64,000 bases of DNA from Haloplanus sp. GDY1 (GTDB lineage: Archaea > Halobacteriota > Halobacteria > Halobacteriales > Haloferacaceae): NCBI RefSeq assembly GCF_023703775.1, contig NZ_CP098514.1:310001-374000 (forward strand), read 5' to 3'. Each line of letters starts with the position of its first letter. Within the stretch, counting starts at the first letter, position 1. This document shows, piece by piece, positions 47,974-56,498 of the stretch. The translations under genes were made by a program, and so were the position numbers. Below the pieces are notes generated by a model. The model worked only from the letters and a program-made list of their open reading frames with translations, was not told the DNA's origin and did not search any database.

Positions 47974-48115
47974 TTTCGAGAATATCTGATAGTAAATATA
48001 ATCAATTAAAGCAATTGACTACTGACATAAAATGAGGAAAACCCCAGATCGACGGAGTGAGGGGAGGGAGACGCGGAAAACGGGGGAGTGGAGCGCGAAC
48101 GTATAGGGTATCTAA

Positions 48116-48700
48116 TTATTCTTCGCCGTCGTCGCGAGCGATGTCCTGATAGACGCGTGTCAGGTCGTCCGTCTCGCTGAGGCGTGCGAGCTTGTCGTCG
48201 AGTTCGTCCCGGAGCCGCTCGATGTCGTCGAGGAGTTGCTGGTACTTCTCGGAGCCCTCCAGTTCCTTCCGGTTCCGCTCGGATTCCAGCAGGGCCTTCT
48301 TCGAGGCGAGCGAGAAGAGTCGGCGCACGCCCTCGTCGTACTCGTCGCGGACGAGCAGGTTCGACACCGTCCGCGTGAGTTCCTCCCTCGACACCGGCTT
48401 GACCAGGTAGTCGTCGAAGCCCATCTCCAGTACGCCCGTGTCGGGTTCGACGGCGGTGACCATGGCGACCCGACAGTCGAGCCCTCGCTCGCGGAGCGCA
48501 TCGAGGACCTCGTCCCCCGAGAGGTCGGGCATCCGTCGGTCCAGCAGGACGACGCGCACCTCGTCCTCGAGCGCATCCAGCGCCGCCCGGCCGTCGTTCA
48601 CCGTCCGCACACGGTACGACTCGGCGAGCCACGTCGTGTAGAGTTCGGCCAGGTCTCGTTCGTCTTCGACGACGAGGACGAGCGGGTTCTCCTCGCTCAT
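48116..48700 (-). CDS. HalX-domain response regulator
   Basis: 194 residues from the ATG at 48700 (MSEENPLVLVVEDERDLAEL); an upstream in-frame ATG exists. The receiver domain has the acidic pair (VEDERD), phospho-acceptor Asp (VVLLDRRMPDLSG), Thr (VAMVTAVEPD) and Lys (DDYLVKPVSREEL). The C-terminal HalX helix (about 125-190) is a coiled coil (GSEKYQQLLDDIERLRDELD). HalX regulators have no DNA-binding domain and act by protein contact. It could be the partner of an unlinked histidine kinase. It lies upstream of the repeat-protein gene on the same strand. Confidence 0.9.
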   Translation of the reverse strand: MSEENPLVLVVEDERDLAELYTTWLAESYRVRTVNDGRAALDALEDEVRVVLLDRRMPDLSGDEVLDALRERGLDCRVAMVTAVEPDTGVLEMGFDDYLVKPVSREELTRTVSNLLVRDEYDEGVRRLFSLASKKALLESERNRKELEGSEKYQQLLDDIERLRDELDDKLARLSETDDLTRVYQDIARDDGEE

Positions 48701-48813
48701 GTGTCCTCCCGGAGGGGAGTGCGACCACTCACGACTGTTCATGTATCGTCGGAGTATATCAAAATACCCTTTGCGGAACCCCCCACGCCGCCGGATCCGA
48801 CGGCGTCACCGGC

Positions 48814-50310
48814 TCACTCCTGGGGACTGTAGTTCGGCGCCTCGTCGGTGATCATCACGTCGTGGGGGTGGCCCTCCGTCTGTCCGGCCGCCGAGACGCG
48901 GACGAACCGGGAGCGCTGCTTGAACTCGGGGATCGTCGCCGCGCCGACGTAGCCCATCCCCGACTTCATGCCGCCGACGAGCTGGTGGAGTTCGGACGCC
49001 AGCGTCCCCTTGTAGGGGGTGGCCGCCTCGACGCCCTCGGGGACGAACCCCTCGTCGTCGTCCTCCTCCTTCAGGTAGCGGTCGCCGCCGCCCGAGCGCA
49101 TCGCGCCGACCGATCCCATGCCGCGGTACTGCTTGTACTTCTTGCCGTTCATGGTGATCACGCGACCGGGTGCCTCCTCGGTTCCCGCGAAGTACGATCC
49201 GAGCATGACGGCGTCGGCGCCGGCGGCGACGGCCTTGATCGCGTCGCCCGAGTAGCGGATGCCCCCGTCGGCGATCACCGGCACGTCGTGGCGGCTGGCG
49301 ACGTCCGCCACCTCCGAGACGGCGGTGATCTGTGGCATGCCCGCGCCCGTGACGACCCGCGTCGTACAGATCGATCCCGGCCCGATGCCGACCTTCACGC
49401 CGTCGGCGAAGTCGACGACGGCCTCCGCGGCCTGACGGGTACCGATGTTGCCGACGACCACGTCCGCCGCCACCGTCTCGCTGATCGCGCGGGCGCTGTC
49501 GATCACGTTCCGGTTGTGGGCGTGCGCACAGTCGATGAAGAGCACGTCCGCGCCGGCGTCGTCGGCGGCGACCGCGCGGTCGTCCTCGAACGGGCCGACG
49601 GCGACCCCGATCCGCAGCGCACCGTCGTCGTCGCGCGCGGCGTTCTCATGTTCCCGCCGCTGGAGGATCCCCTGCATCGTCACGAGGCCGACGAGGCGGT
49701 CCTCGTCGTCGACGATGGGGACGCGTTCGATCTTGTGATCGTACATGAGTTCGAGGGCGTCCCGCGCGGTCACGCCCTCGTCGGCGGTGATGACCTCGTC
49801 GGTCATCGCCTTGCGCACCTCGTCGGACTCGCCGACCTCCAGGTAGGGTCGGATGTCCGTCCCGGAGATGATCCCCAGCACCACGTCCCCGTCGTCGACG
49901 ACGGGCGCGCCGCTGACCCCCTCGCGTTCCATCATCTCGTCCACCTCGCGGACGGTCTGATCCGGGCTGGCCGTCACCACGTCGTCCCGCCGGATCACGA
50001 GTTCGTCGGCGCGCTTGACGCGCTCGATCTCGACGACCATCTCCTCGACGTCCATGTTGCGGTGGAGGACGCCGAGACCGCCGTTGCGGGCCATCGCTAT
50101 CCCGAGGTCGCTCTCGGTCACCGTGTCCATCGCGGCCGACAGGATGGGGATGTTGAGGGTGACGTTCGTGGAGACCCGCGTCGACACGTCCGCCTCGTCG
50201 GGTTCGATGTGGCTCTCCATCGGGCGGAGGAGCACGTCGTCGAAGGTCAGCGCCTCCGGTACCTGCAGTTTGGACGAGAAGGGGTCCGAATCGGGAACGT
50301 CGTTCGCCAT
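48814..50310 (-). CDS. guaB: IMP dehydrogenase
   Basis: 498 residues. It oxidises IMP to XMP, the first committed step of GMP synthesis. The catalytic Cys lies in [18 protein letters not shown]. Two CBS repeats are inserted ([40 protein letters not shown]). The flap is [20 protein letters not shown] and the start is [18 protein letters not shown]. The length is usual. Monocistronic as far as I can see. Confidence 0.96.
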   Translation of the reverse strand: MANDVPDSDPFSSKLQVPEALTFDDVLLRPMESHIEPDEADVSTRVSTNVTLNIPILSAAMDTVTESDLGIAMARNGGLGVLHRNMDVEEMVVEIERVKRADELVIRRDDVVTASPDQTVREVDEMMEREGVSGAPVVDDGDVVLGIISGTDIRPYLEVGESDEVRKAMTDEVITADEGVTARDALELMYDHKIERVPIVDDEDRLVGLVTMQGILQRREHENAARDDDGALRIGVAVGPFEDDRAVAADDAGADVLFIDCAHAHNRNVIDSARAISETVAADVVVGNIGTRQAAEAVVDFADGVKVGIGPGSICTTRVVTGAGMPQITAVSEVADVASRHDVPVIADGGIRYSGDAIKAVAAGADAVMLGSYFAGTEEAPGRVITMNGKKYKQYRGMGSVGAMRSGGGDRYLKEEDDDEGFVPEGVEAATPYKGTLASELHQLVGGMKSGMGYVGAATIPEFKQRSRFVRVSAAGQTEGHPHDVMITDEAPNYSPQE

Positions 50311-50578
50311 GTAATCCGTCGTCTCGCCGCCCGGAAAAGCGTTGCGAGACGTCGGATTCCTCCCACGGCTTTAGCCGTGGGCTTCCTCCTTGCCCCCCGT
50401 GAGACGGGCGTGTGTCGACGTCACACGCGTTCAGCCGGCGTCGGACTGGACACGCGTCCGCCCCCCGTCCCGGTTCCGCGGCGACTCACAACGTGACACG
50501 CCTTCCCGTGGACGAATCGGCGGTCGTGTGTCCCCCTCCCACGCAACGTTTAATATCTCAGTGACCCACGTTTCCCAC
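50311..50578. other. Intergenic segment with an IS605-type hairpin
   Basis: About 270 bases upstream of guaB and before the small reading frame at 50579. A 20-base hairpin typical of IS200/IS605 right ends is at 50362-50381. A TATA-like TTTAATA at 50549-50555 serves the downstream frame. No transposase is present. Confidence 0.5.
50362..50381. mobile_element. Solo IS200/IS605-like end hairpin
   Basis: CCCACGGCT, TT, AGCCGTGGG: perfect 9-base arms flanked by GGATTCCT and CTTCCTCC. This matches the conserved subterminal hairpin I know from haloarchaeal IS605-family ends. No TnpA or TnpB gene is in the window, so it is a remnant or a non-autonomous copy. The hairpin could also act as a transcription terminator or ncRNA scaffold. 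Confidence 0.5.
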
Positions 50579-50761
50579 ATGGCTTCGAAGCGTTCCACCG
50601 CCACGCGCACTGCCGCTCGGACGAGTTCCGTTCAGGACTCCGGCATCTCCTTTACAGCGCGGGCCACCTTCAAACGCTTCGGAACCGACGGAAACGTCAC
50701 CGACCGCGGCGACAGGTCGAGGGCGTTACACCACCGGTCGGCCGATGGTTACGGCCGCTGA
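50579..50761 (+). CDS. Possible small basic protein
   Basis: 60 codons starting MASKRSTATRTAARTSSVQD. It is Arg/Ser/Thr-rich and basic, unusual for the host, with no recognised family. A TATA-like TTTAATA lies 24-30 bases upstream, which supports transcription from here. It stops seven bases before the chosen start of the DUF5794 gene. It could instead be an untranslated leader of that gene. Confidence 0.38.
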   Translation: MASKRSTATRTAARTSSVQDSGISFTARATFKRFGTDGNVTDRGDRSRALHHRSADGYGR

Positions 50762-50768
50762 CCGTGGT

Positions 50769-51644
50769 ATGAGCGTCTCTCAGCACCCGGTCGCACTCCG
50801 CCTGGAGCGACAGGTGGGCGGTGCGACGAAGCTGCTGGCGACGGTGATGATGCTCCCGCTGATCGACGGCATCTTCCCGGCCCTGATCCTGGCGGGCGCG
50901 CTCACCTACCCGTTCGGCATCCTCGAAACCGGCCTGCTCATCTTCGGCGGCTCGGCCACCGTGGCCGTCGTCCTCGCCGAGATGGACGGCTCGCCCCGCG
51001 AGCGGATGCGCACCATCGCGCTGCTGGGGCTCGTCTTGCTCCCGGCGGCGGCCGTCGAGGCGGCGCTGGCGCCCACCGTCCGGAACCTCGTCGACATGGC
51101 GGTCTTCCAGCGCTTCGCCGGCCTCGTCATCCTGACCGTCGCGGCCAAGACGGCGAGCGCCCGCGTCGGCGAGTACCTCCCCCGCCCGGCCGTCATCATC
51201 GGTCTGGGACTGATCGCCAGCTTCCAGCCCGCCGGGGCGTCCGTGGCGTTCGTCAGCGATCCGGGCCTCGTCGTCCGGGGCGTCGCCGCCGCCGCCGTCG
51301 GCGTCGGCTTCGCCATGCTGGTCGCGGCCCTCGGGCCGGTCCTGCAGGAGTCGGTCGACCTCGACCTGTTCCGGTTCGGGAGCGCCGTCGCCCTCGGCAT
51401 GCTCGCGCTCTCCGTACTCGGCCTGATGCCGACCGAGGCGCCCGTCGCGCTCGGCGTCCTCTGCGTGACGGCCGTGTTCTCCTTCGACCCCGACGGCTCG
51501 CCCCTCGGCGACGAGGACGACGACGACGACGCGGCCGAGGACGCGGGTGCCGACGAGGGGGGCGACGCGCCGCCCGCCGCCGACGACGAGGGGCGGTCCT
51601 CGCCGTTCCCCGTCGAGGAGGAGTCCCGCGCGCCGTGGCTGTGA
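50769..51644 (+). CDS. DUF5794-like membrane protein
   Basis: 291 residues from the ATG at 50769; the family starts at MSVSQHPVALRLERQVGGAT, so the upstream ATG at 50745 is less likely. Six or seven hydrophobic helices cover residues 20-235 (LLATVMMLPLIDGIFPALIL, LVILTVAAKTASARVGEYLP). The acidic low-complexity tail (GDEDDDDDAAEDAGADEGGD) is characteristic. Function unknown; conserved in haloarchaea by my recollection. Confidence 0.75.
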   Translation: MSVSQHPVALRLERQVGGATKLLATVMMLPLIDGIFPALILAGALTYPFGILETGLLIFGGSATVAVVLAEMDGSPRERMRTIALLGLVLLPAAAVEAALAPTVRNLVDMAVFQRFAGLVILTVAAKTASARVGEYLPRPAVIIGLGLIASFQPAGASVAFVSDPGLVVRGVAAAAVGVGFAMLVAALGPVLQESVDLDLFRFGSAVALGMLALSVLGLMPTEAPVALGVLCVTAVFSFDPDGSPLGDEDDDDDAAEDAGADEGGDAPPAADDEGRSSPFPVEEESRAPWL

Positions 51645-51681
51645 CTTCGGATTTTTACCGGTGGGTCTCGAACGGGCATCC

Positions 51682-51960
51682 ATGACCGACCGAGTTCGGG
51701 CCCGCGTGTTCGTCTCCGGGCGGGTCCAGGGCGTCTACTACCGGGCGAACACCCGCGACGCCGCGCGGGCCAGGGACGTCGACGGCTGGGTGCGCAACCT
51801 GCGTGACGGCCGCGTCGAGGCCGTCTTCGAGGGCGACGAGGACGCCGTCGAGTCCATGATCGAGTGGTGTCGGACGGGCAGCCCCGCGGCCGACGTTCGC
51901 GACGTCGACGTGCGCTACGAGGAGCCGACGGGCGAGTCCGGGTTCTCCGTCCGCCGATGA
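51682..51960 (+). CDS. acyP: Acylphosphatase
   Basis: 92 residues from the ATG at 51682. The two catalytic residues are Arg in VSGRVQGVYYRANTRDAA and Asn in VDGWVRNLRDGRVEAVFE, the family signatures. The C-terminus VDVRYEEPTGESGFSVRR closes the ferredoxin-like fold. It hydrolyses acyl phosphates. A T-rich promoter-like patch is about 30 bases upstream. Confidence 0.93.
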   Translation: MTDRVRARVFVSGRVQGVYYRANTRDAARARDVDGWVRNLRDGRVEAVFEGDEDAVESMIEWCRTGSPAADVRDVDVRYEEPTGESGFSVRR

Positions 51961-51985
51961 GTCTTCCACTCCCGGAGCGGTCACG

Positions 51986-52189
51986 GTGACGTCCGTCGTC
52001 AGACTCGTCGCCGGCACCGTCGGCGTCGTGGGACTCGCCGTGGTCCTCGGCTCGGGCTATCTCGTCGTCCGTGGCCCCTTCCTCGGCGGCCCCACGCTGG
52101 CGCCGCGGGCGCTGCTCGCGACCCTCGGCGCGTTCGTCGTCGGCGTCACCGTGGCGGCGTGGGGCGCGACCCGCTACGCCCGACTGTGA
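51986..52189 (+). CDS. Small two-span membrane protein
   Basis: 67 residues from a GTG at 51986. Two hydrophobic helices (GTVGVVGLAVVLGSGYLVV and LLATLGAFVVGVTVAAWGA) are separated by a short loop rich in Pro and Gly (RGPFLGGPTLAPRA). No family is recognised. It lies 25 bases after the acylphosphatase gene on the same strand. Confidence 0.6.
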   Translation: MTSVVRLVAGTVGVVGLAVVLGSGYLVVRGPFLGGPTLAPRALLATLGAFVVGVTVAAWGATRYARL

Positions 52190-52256
52190 GGGCGGGTGCG
52201 GGCGTCCCCGACGCCGGGGGTAGTTTTATTGTCGCCCCGGACTCCCCTCGTCGTAC

Positions 52257-52544
52257 ATGAAGGATTTCCTGATCCTCCGTGAGCTCGACGAGGCGATCAG
52301 CCGCGACGACCTCCACGCCGCCGCGGAGCAGTCGGGCGAGACGCTCGACGAACTCCGCTCCGAGGGCGTCGACATCGAGTGGGTCGACTCAGAGGTACTG
52401 ACGAACGACGACGGCGACGTGACGGGGACCTTCTGTCACTACCGCGCCGAGAGCGAGGACGCGGTGCGCGAACACGCCGAGCGGGCGGGCCTCCCGGCGA
52501 CGCGGATCGATCAGCGGGGCGAACCCCTCGCGGGCGAGGACTGA
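52257..52544 (+). CDS. DUF4242-type small protein
   Basis: 95 residues. The pattern KDFLILRELDEAISRDDLHA and SEVLTNDDGDVTGTFCHYRA with REHAERAGLPATRIDQ matches DUF4242, a small ferredoxin-like fold known as nickel-binding in one bacterial relative. Metal binding is not shown here. A TATA-like element (agttttattg) lies about 35 bases upstream. The LysW gene follows on the same strand. Confidence 0.75.
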   Translation: MKDFLILRELDEAISRDDLHAAAEQSGETLDELRSEGVDIEWVDSEVLTNDDGDVTGTFCHYRAESEDAVREHAERAGLPATRIDQRGEPLAGED

Positions 52545-52593
52545 CGCGAAAGGCATCCTTCAAGTCCCCCCACGACCAAGCGTCGGGCGAACC

Positions 52594-52758
52594 ATGCCCG
52601 AGTGCGTCGAATGCGGGGCCGACGTGACCCTGCACGAGGATCTGGAAGTCGGAGAGATCGTCGACTGTGGGACCTGCGGTGCCGAACTCGAGGTCGTCGG
52701 CCTCGACCCCGTCGAACTGGACGCCGCCCCGGAACTCGAAGAGGACTGGGGCGAGTAG
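52594..52758 (+). CDS. lysW: LysW/ArgW-type amino-group carrier protein
   Basis: 54 residues. Two zinc-knuckle pairs (CVECGADV and CGTCGAEL) and the C-terminal EEDWGE, whose last Glu carries the growing substrate through an isopeptide bond, define LysW. In archaea and Thermus it holds alpha-aminoadipate or glutamate during lysine and arginine synthesis. Here none of the usual partners (lysX, argC, argB, argD) are adjacent; the neighbours are a DUF4242 gene and an MFS gene. It is either a second copy or works with distant genes. Confidence 0.88.
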   Translation: MPECVECGADVTLHEDLEVGEIVDCGTCGAELEVVGLDPVELDAAPELEEDWGE

Positions 52759-52809
52759 TAACGGCCGCCGGACCTGCCCGCTTCCTTCTGTGGCACCGCC
52801 AATCGAGAC

Positions 52810-54144
52810 GTGCCCACCCCCCTCACCGCCGTTCGCCGGTTCGTCGCCGGACTCAGCCGACACGCCTCCGATCGGTGGCTGTACGCCTGGGCGCTCGGCT
52901 ACGCCGCCGTCGGCGCCGCCTCCCTCCTCGTGCCGCTGTACGCCGTCGCCCTCGGCGCCGACCCGTTCGTCGTCGGCCTCGTCGAGGCGGCGGCGGGGCT
53001 CGCGGGCGTCCCCGGGGCGCTCGTCTGGGGTCGGCTCGCGGACCGCACCGGGAACCGCCGGGGGTTCGTCCTCGGGGGTCTGTTCGGCGCCGGCGTCGTC
53101 CTCGCGCTCTTTCCCCGCCTGACCTCGCCGCGGGCCGTCGTCCTCCTGAACGCCGCCCTGTGGTTCGTCGTCTCCGCCGCCTCGCCCGTCGTGACGCTGT
53201 TCATGATCGAGGGCACCCCCGAACGCGAGTGGGGCGAGCGGATCGGCCTGCTGAACGCCTTCCAGCGGTACGGGTGGGTCGGCGGACTCGTCGGCGGTAC
53301 CCTCTGGCTCGGCGTCGGCGCCGTCGGACCGTCCGTCGTCGCGGCCCAGCGGGGCCTCTTTCTCCTCTGTGCCGCCGCGTCCGTCGTCGCCACCCCGCTC
53401 GCGTTCTACTGGCTCCCGCCGGAGACGACGACGTCCCCCCGCCGCCTCGGGCGGTCGAGCGCGCTCGGCCGACTGGTCGCCGGCGGTCGGTACGCAAAAC
53501 TCGTCGCGTTCGTTCCCCTCCGGGCCGTCCGCGTCCGCCGTCCGTCGCCCCGTCGGCTCCTGTCCCGGTTCCCGTCGGGGCTGCGACGCTACTTCCTCGT
53601 CGCCGCCCTGTTCAGCACCGCGTTCTCGGTGTTCTTCGGCCCCCTGCCCGTCTTCCTCGCCGACCTCCAGTATCCCGATACCCTCATCTTCGGGCTGTTC
53701 ATCGTCTCGAACGCCGTCAGCGCCATCGTGTTCGTCCCCGTCGGCCGACTGACGGCGCGGATCGATCCCGCCGCCCTCCAGGTTCGGGCGCTCGGCGTTC
53801 GGACGCTCCTGTTTCCCGCGTTCGGGCTCGCCGGCGGCCTCGCGGCCTGGTGGCTCAGAACCGGCTCGCTCGCCCTCGGGTTCGCCGTCGTCGGCCTCAC
53901 GTGGGCCGTCGTCGCGGTGACCGGCGCCGCTCTCGTCTCGCGTGCCGCGCCCGCCCCCCTCCGGGGCGAGGCGCTCGGCGTCTACACCGCGCTCTCCGGC
54001 GTCGGTGCCGGCGTCGGCGGCGTCCTCGGCGGCGCCCTCGCCCGCGTTGCGGGCTACGCCGTCGCCTTCGGCGCCGCCGGCCTCCTCGTCGGCTGTAGCG
54101 CCGCCGTCCTCCTGACGACCGACCTGACGGGGTCGGACGCGTGA
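52810..54144 (+). CDS. Major facilitator superfamily transporter
   Basis: 444 residues from a GTG start with about 12 hydrophobic helices. The conserved loop 2-3 motif is WGRLADRTGNRRGFVLGGLF. The central loop (RLLSRFPSGLRRYFLVAALF) is basic. The second half repeats the pattern (VPVGRLTARIDPAALQVRAL). It may export drugs or import a metabolite; the substrate is not evident. It begins 51 bases after the lysW stop. Confidence 0.88.
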   Translation: MPTPLTAVRRFVAGLSRHASDRWLYAWALGYAAVGAASLLVPLYAVALGADPFVVGLVEAAAGLAGVPGALVWGRLADRTGNRRGFVLGGLFGAGVVLALFPRLTSPRAVVLLNAALWFVVSAASPVVTLFMIEGTPEREWGERIGLLNAFQRYGWVGGLVGGTLWLGVGAVGPSVVAAQRGLFLLCAAASVVATPLAFYWLPPETTTSPRRLGRSSALGRLVAGGRYAKLVAFVPLRAVRVRRPSPRRLLSRFPSGLRRYFLVAALFSTAFSVFFGPLPVFLADLQYPDTLIFGLFIVSNAVSAIVFVPVGRLTARIDPAALQVRALGVRTLLFPAFGLAGGLAAWWLRTGSLALGFAVVGLTWAVVAVTGAALVSRAAPAPLRGEALGVYTALSGVGAGVGGVLGGALARVAGYAVAFGAAGLLVGCSAAVLLTTDLTGSDA

Positions 54145-54441
54145 CGAGCCGTCGGCTGTCGGGGTGACACCGATAAAAGACCACCCGCAGGCATCCGGGG
54201 GCCGAAAGTACCCCTACCAACTGCCCCCGAACTCCTGCGTCTCGTTACGTAGCCCGGCCCGAACTGGTATATATCTTGTGTCAGACGGAGGTCGTACGCG
54301 CCGGTTCGCCGGCGTGTGAGTGGTCCTCACGGACGAACTGTCCTCTCGGACTGGCGACGTAGGCGACCGGCGCTCCCGTCGGGGCTCCGCGCGCCCGGAC
54401 GGGAATAAAGAGTTTTGCCGGGGTCCGGCGTAGGTCGGCGC
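54145..54441. other. Intergenic segment, about 300 bases
   Basis: Between the MFS gene and the ferredoxin gene. An AT-rich ggtatatatcttg near 54267-54279 is a good TATA candidate, but no coding frame starts within 100 bases of it, so a non-coding transcript over about 54300-54410 is possible. A second patch, aataaagag, at 54404-54412 is the likely promoter of the ferredoxin gene. Confidence 0.45.
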
Positions 54442-54765
54442 ATGACCGAGTACACCGTCGAGTTCGTCGGCACCGGCGAGACGATTCGGGTGTCCGACAA
54501 GCGGACCATCCTCAAGGCGTGTATCGACGCCGGGATCGCACAGGAGTACTCCTGTCGCGTCGGGATGTGTCTGGCCTGCTCCGCGAAGATCGTCGAGGGC
54601 GAGGTGGCCCAGCCAGCGGCCCGGGCGCTGACCGAGGAGGAGGCGGAGTCGTACGCCCTGACCTGCATGGCCCGCCCGCAGAGCGACCTGGTGCTCGACC
54701 GCGGGAAGTACCCGCCGAGCATCGAGGACGCCGCGACCGACGCGGCCGCCGCCGCCGACGACTGA
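54442..54765 (+). CDS. 2Fe-2S plant-type ferredoxin
   Basis: 107 residues from the ATG at 54442 (MTEYTVEFVGTGETIRVSDK). Cluster ligands are in EYSCRVGMCLACSAKIVEG (Cys-x4-Cys-x2-Cys) with the fourth in SYALTCMARPQSDLVL. This is a shorter form than the 129-residue haloarchaeal ferredoxin, without its acidic insertion. It carries electrons for cytosolic enzymes. The rubrerythrin-like gene begins five bases after its stop, so an operon is likely. Confidence 0.92.
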   Translation: MTEYTVEFVGTGETIRVSDKRTILKACIDAGIAQEYSCRVGMCLACSAKIVEGEVAQPAARALTEEEAESYALTCMARPQSDLVLDRGKYPPSIEDAATDAAAAADD

Positions 54766-54770
54766 CGCCC

Positions 54771-55367
54771 ATGGACGCCGCGGACCTCCGGGCGCGGATC
54801 GAGGCCGACTACGCCGAAGCGCTCGACCTGCTCGGCTCCCGCGACCTGCTCGTCGCGCTCTCGGGCGGCGAGCCCCGATCCGAGCCGTTGCTCCGCGCCG
54901 CCGCCGCCAGCGAGTACGCCGCCCGCGAGACGTTCCGCGAGTGGGCCGACACCGCCGCCGACGACGCCCTCCGGGAGACGTACGCGGCCGTCGCCGCCCG
55001 GGAGGACGACCACCTCCGGCGGGTTCGCGAGTGCCTCGACGAGCCGAGGGGCCACCCCCCCGACGGCCCGGGGCCGATGCACGCCTACCTCCGGGGTCGC
55101 GAGGAGCCGATCCACCGCGTCGCCGGCGGAATGGTCGGCCGGACGCTCGTCAGCCTCCGGACCCACGGCGCCCTCCTCGACTTCTTCGAGGGACGCGACG
55201 CCGACGCCGAGGCCCTGCTTCGCGCGCTGCGGGCGGAGACGGCCGACTGTCTCGACGACGGACTCGACGTCCTCGACGCCCGCGCCGGCGGCGAGGACTG
55301 GGACGCGGCGCTGGCCGTCGCGGGCTACACCGTCCGCCTCGCGGCCGACGACCTGCGGGACGCGTAG
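54771..55367 (+). CDS. Rubrerythrin-like helical protein
   Basis: 198 residues. A four-helix bundle is suggested (ADYAEALDLLGSRDLLVALS, AASEYAARETFREWADTAAD, VAAREDDHLRRVRECLDEP, ALLRALRAETADCLDDGLDV). The Glu/His spacing (SEYAARE ... REDDHLRR) is like a ferritin or rubrerythrin diiron site, but no rubredoxin Cys set is present. It probably uses the neighbouring ferredoxin in peroxide defence. The family name is tentative. Confidence 0.68.
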   Translation: MDAADLRARIEADYAEALDLLGSRDLLVALSGGEPRSEPLLRAAAASEYAARETFREWADTAADDALRETYAAVAAREDDHLRRVRECLDEPRGHPPDGPGPMHAYLRGREEPIHRVAGGMVGRTLVSLRTHGALLDFFEGRDADAEALLRALRAETADCLDDGLDVLDARAGGEDWDAALAVAGYTVRLAADDLRDA

Positions 55368-55430
55368 CCGCTGTGTGCCCGGCGCGCACCGCCGTGATAC
55401 GCTTTTCGGGCTCGGTGCCCTCGTGGTGGT

Positions 55431-56498
55431 ATGGGATACCGAACCACGCGGCGGGGGGCGATGGCGCTCGCCGGGAGCGCGGCGACCGCTCTGGCCGGCT
55501 GTCTCGGGGCGGGGTCGGACGCGCCCGCGGCGTCGGCGCCCGCCGGCGGACCGCCGGCCGCCGACCGATCCCCGCATCTCGCCTACGAGCGCGACCGGAT
55601 CCGCGAGGGTGTCGTCTCCGGCGGCGTGAGCAAGGACGGCATCCCCGCGATAGACGACCCGACCGTCGTCGACGCGTCGTCGGCTTCGTTCCTCCGGGAC
55701 GAGGACGTCGTCTTCGGCGTCGTCCGCGGCGGGACGGCGACGGCCTACCCCCGAGCGGTCCTCGTCCACCACGAGATCGTCAACGACCGCCTCGACGGCG
55801 TTCCCGTGAGCGTCACGTACTGCCCGCTCACCGGGACGGCGATGGGCTTCGAGCGGGGAGCGACCACCTTCGGCGTCTCGGGGGATCTGGTCAACAGCAA
55901 CCTCGTGATGTACGACCGGGCGACGGACAGTCGGTGGCCACAGATGCTCGGGGTCGCCGTCTCGGGGCCGCTCGCCGGTCGGCCCCTGCGGGAGTTCGAC
56001 CTCCGGTGGACCACCTGGGGGCGGTGGCGCGCCCGGCATCCCGACGGCGGGGTGCTCTCTCGGGAGACCGGCTACGTCCGCAACTACGGCGTCGATCCCT
56101 ACGGGTCCTACGGGCCGAGGCGGGGCTACTACGCTCGGGACGACACGATGTTCCCGCCGCTCACGAGCGACGACCGCCTCCCCGCCAAGCGGGTCGTCGT
56201 CGGCGTCCGAACCCACGACGGTGCCGCGGCGGTCACCCGGACGCGACTCCGACGGCGGGGCGTGGTCGACCTCTCGATCGACGGGGAGCGCCTCGTGATC
56301 GCTCACGACGACGCCCTCGACGCGGCGTACGGGTACCGAGTGCCCCCGGCCGCGACGGTGACCGCCGGAGAGGACGGCGTCGTCGTCGACGGCGCCGCCC
56401 GTCCGGCCGCCGCGCTCCCGTTCGCGCGGTGGCCGGCCGTCGAGGCGATGTGGTTCGCGTGGGCGGGCTTCTACCCCGGGACGGTCCTCCATGCGTGA
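55431..56498 (+). CDS. DUF3179 domain lipoprotein
   Basis: 355 residues. The signal MGYRTTRRGAMALAGSAATA and LAGC are of Tat-lipobox type. DUF3179 covers about 50-300 with the hallmarks GGVSKDGIPAIDDPTVV, VSVTYCPLTGTAMGFER, TDSRWPQMLGVAVSGPL and DPYGSYGPRRGYYARDDTMF. The family is extracellular with unknown function. Its 3' end overlaps the next gene by eight bases. Confidence 0.86.
   Translation: MGYRTTRRGAMALAGSAATALAGCLGAGSDAPAASAPAGGPPAADRSPHLAYERDRIREGVVSGGVSKDGIPAIDDPTVVDASSASFLRDEDVVFGVVRGGTATAYPRAVLVHHEIVNDRLDGVPVSVTYCPLTGTAMGFERGATTFGVSGDLVNSNLVMYDRATDSRWPQMLGVAVSGPLAGRPLREFDLRWTTWGRWRARHPDGGVLSRETGYVRNYGVDPYGSYGPRRGYYARDDTMFPPLTSDDRLPAKRVVVGVRTHDGAAAVTRTRLRRRGVVDLSIDGERLVIAHDDALDAAYGYRVPPAATVTAGEDGVVVDGAARPAAALPFARWPAVEAMWFAWAGFYPGTVLHA

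Noticed and set aside
47514-48009. Other open frames across the 39-base repeats on both strands
   Set aside because: A repeat unit of 39 bases keeps several frames open. The chosen minus-strand frame has its own TATA box, ATG and acidic N-terminus, while the others overlap the CHAT gene heavily and give Ala/Thr/Val-rich simple sequence.
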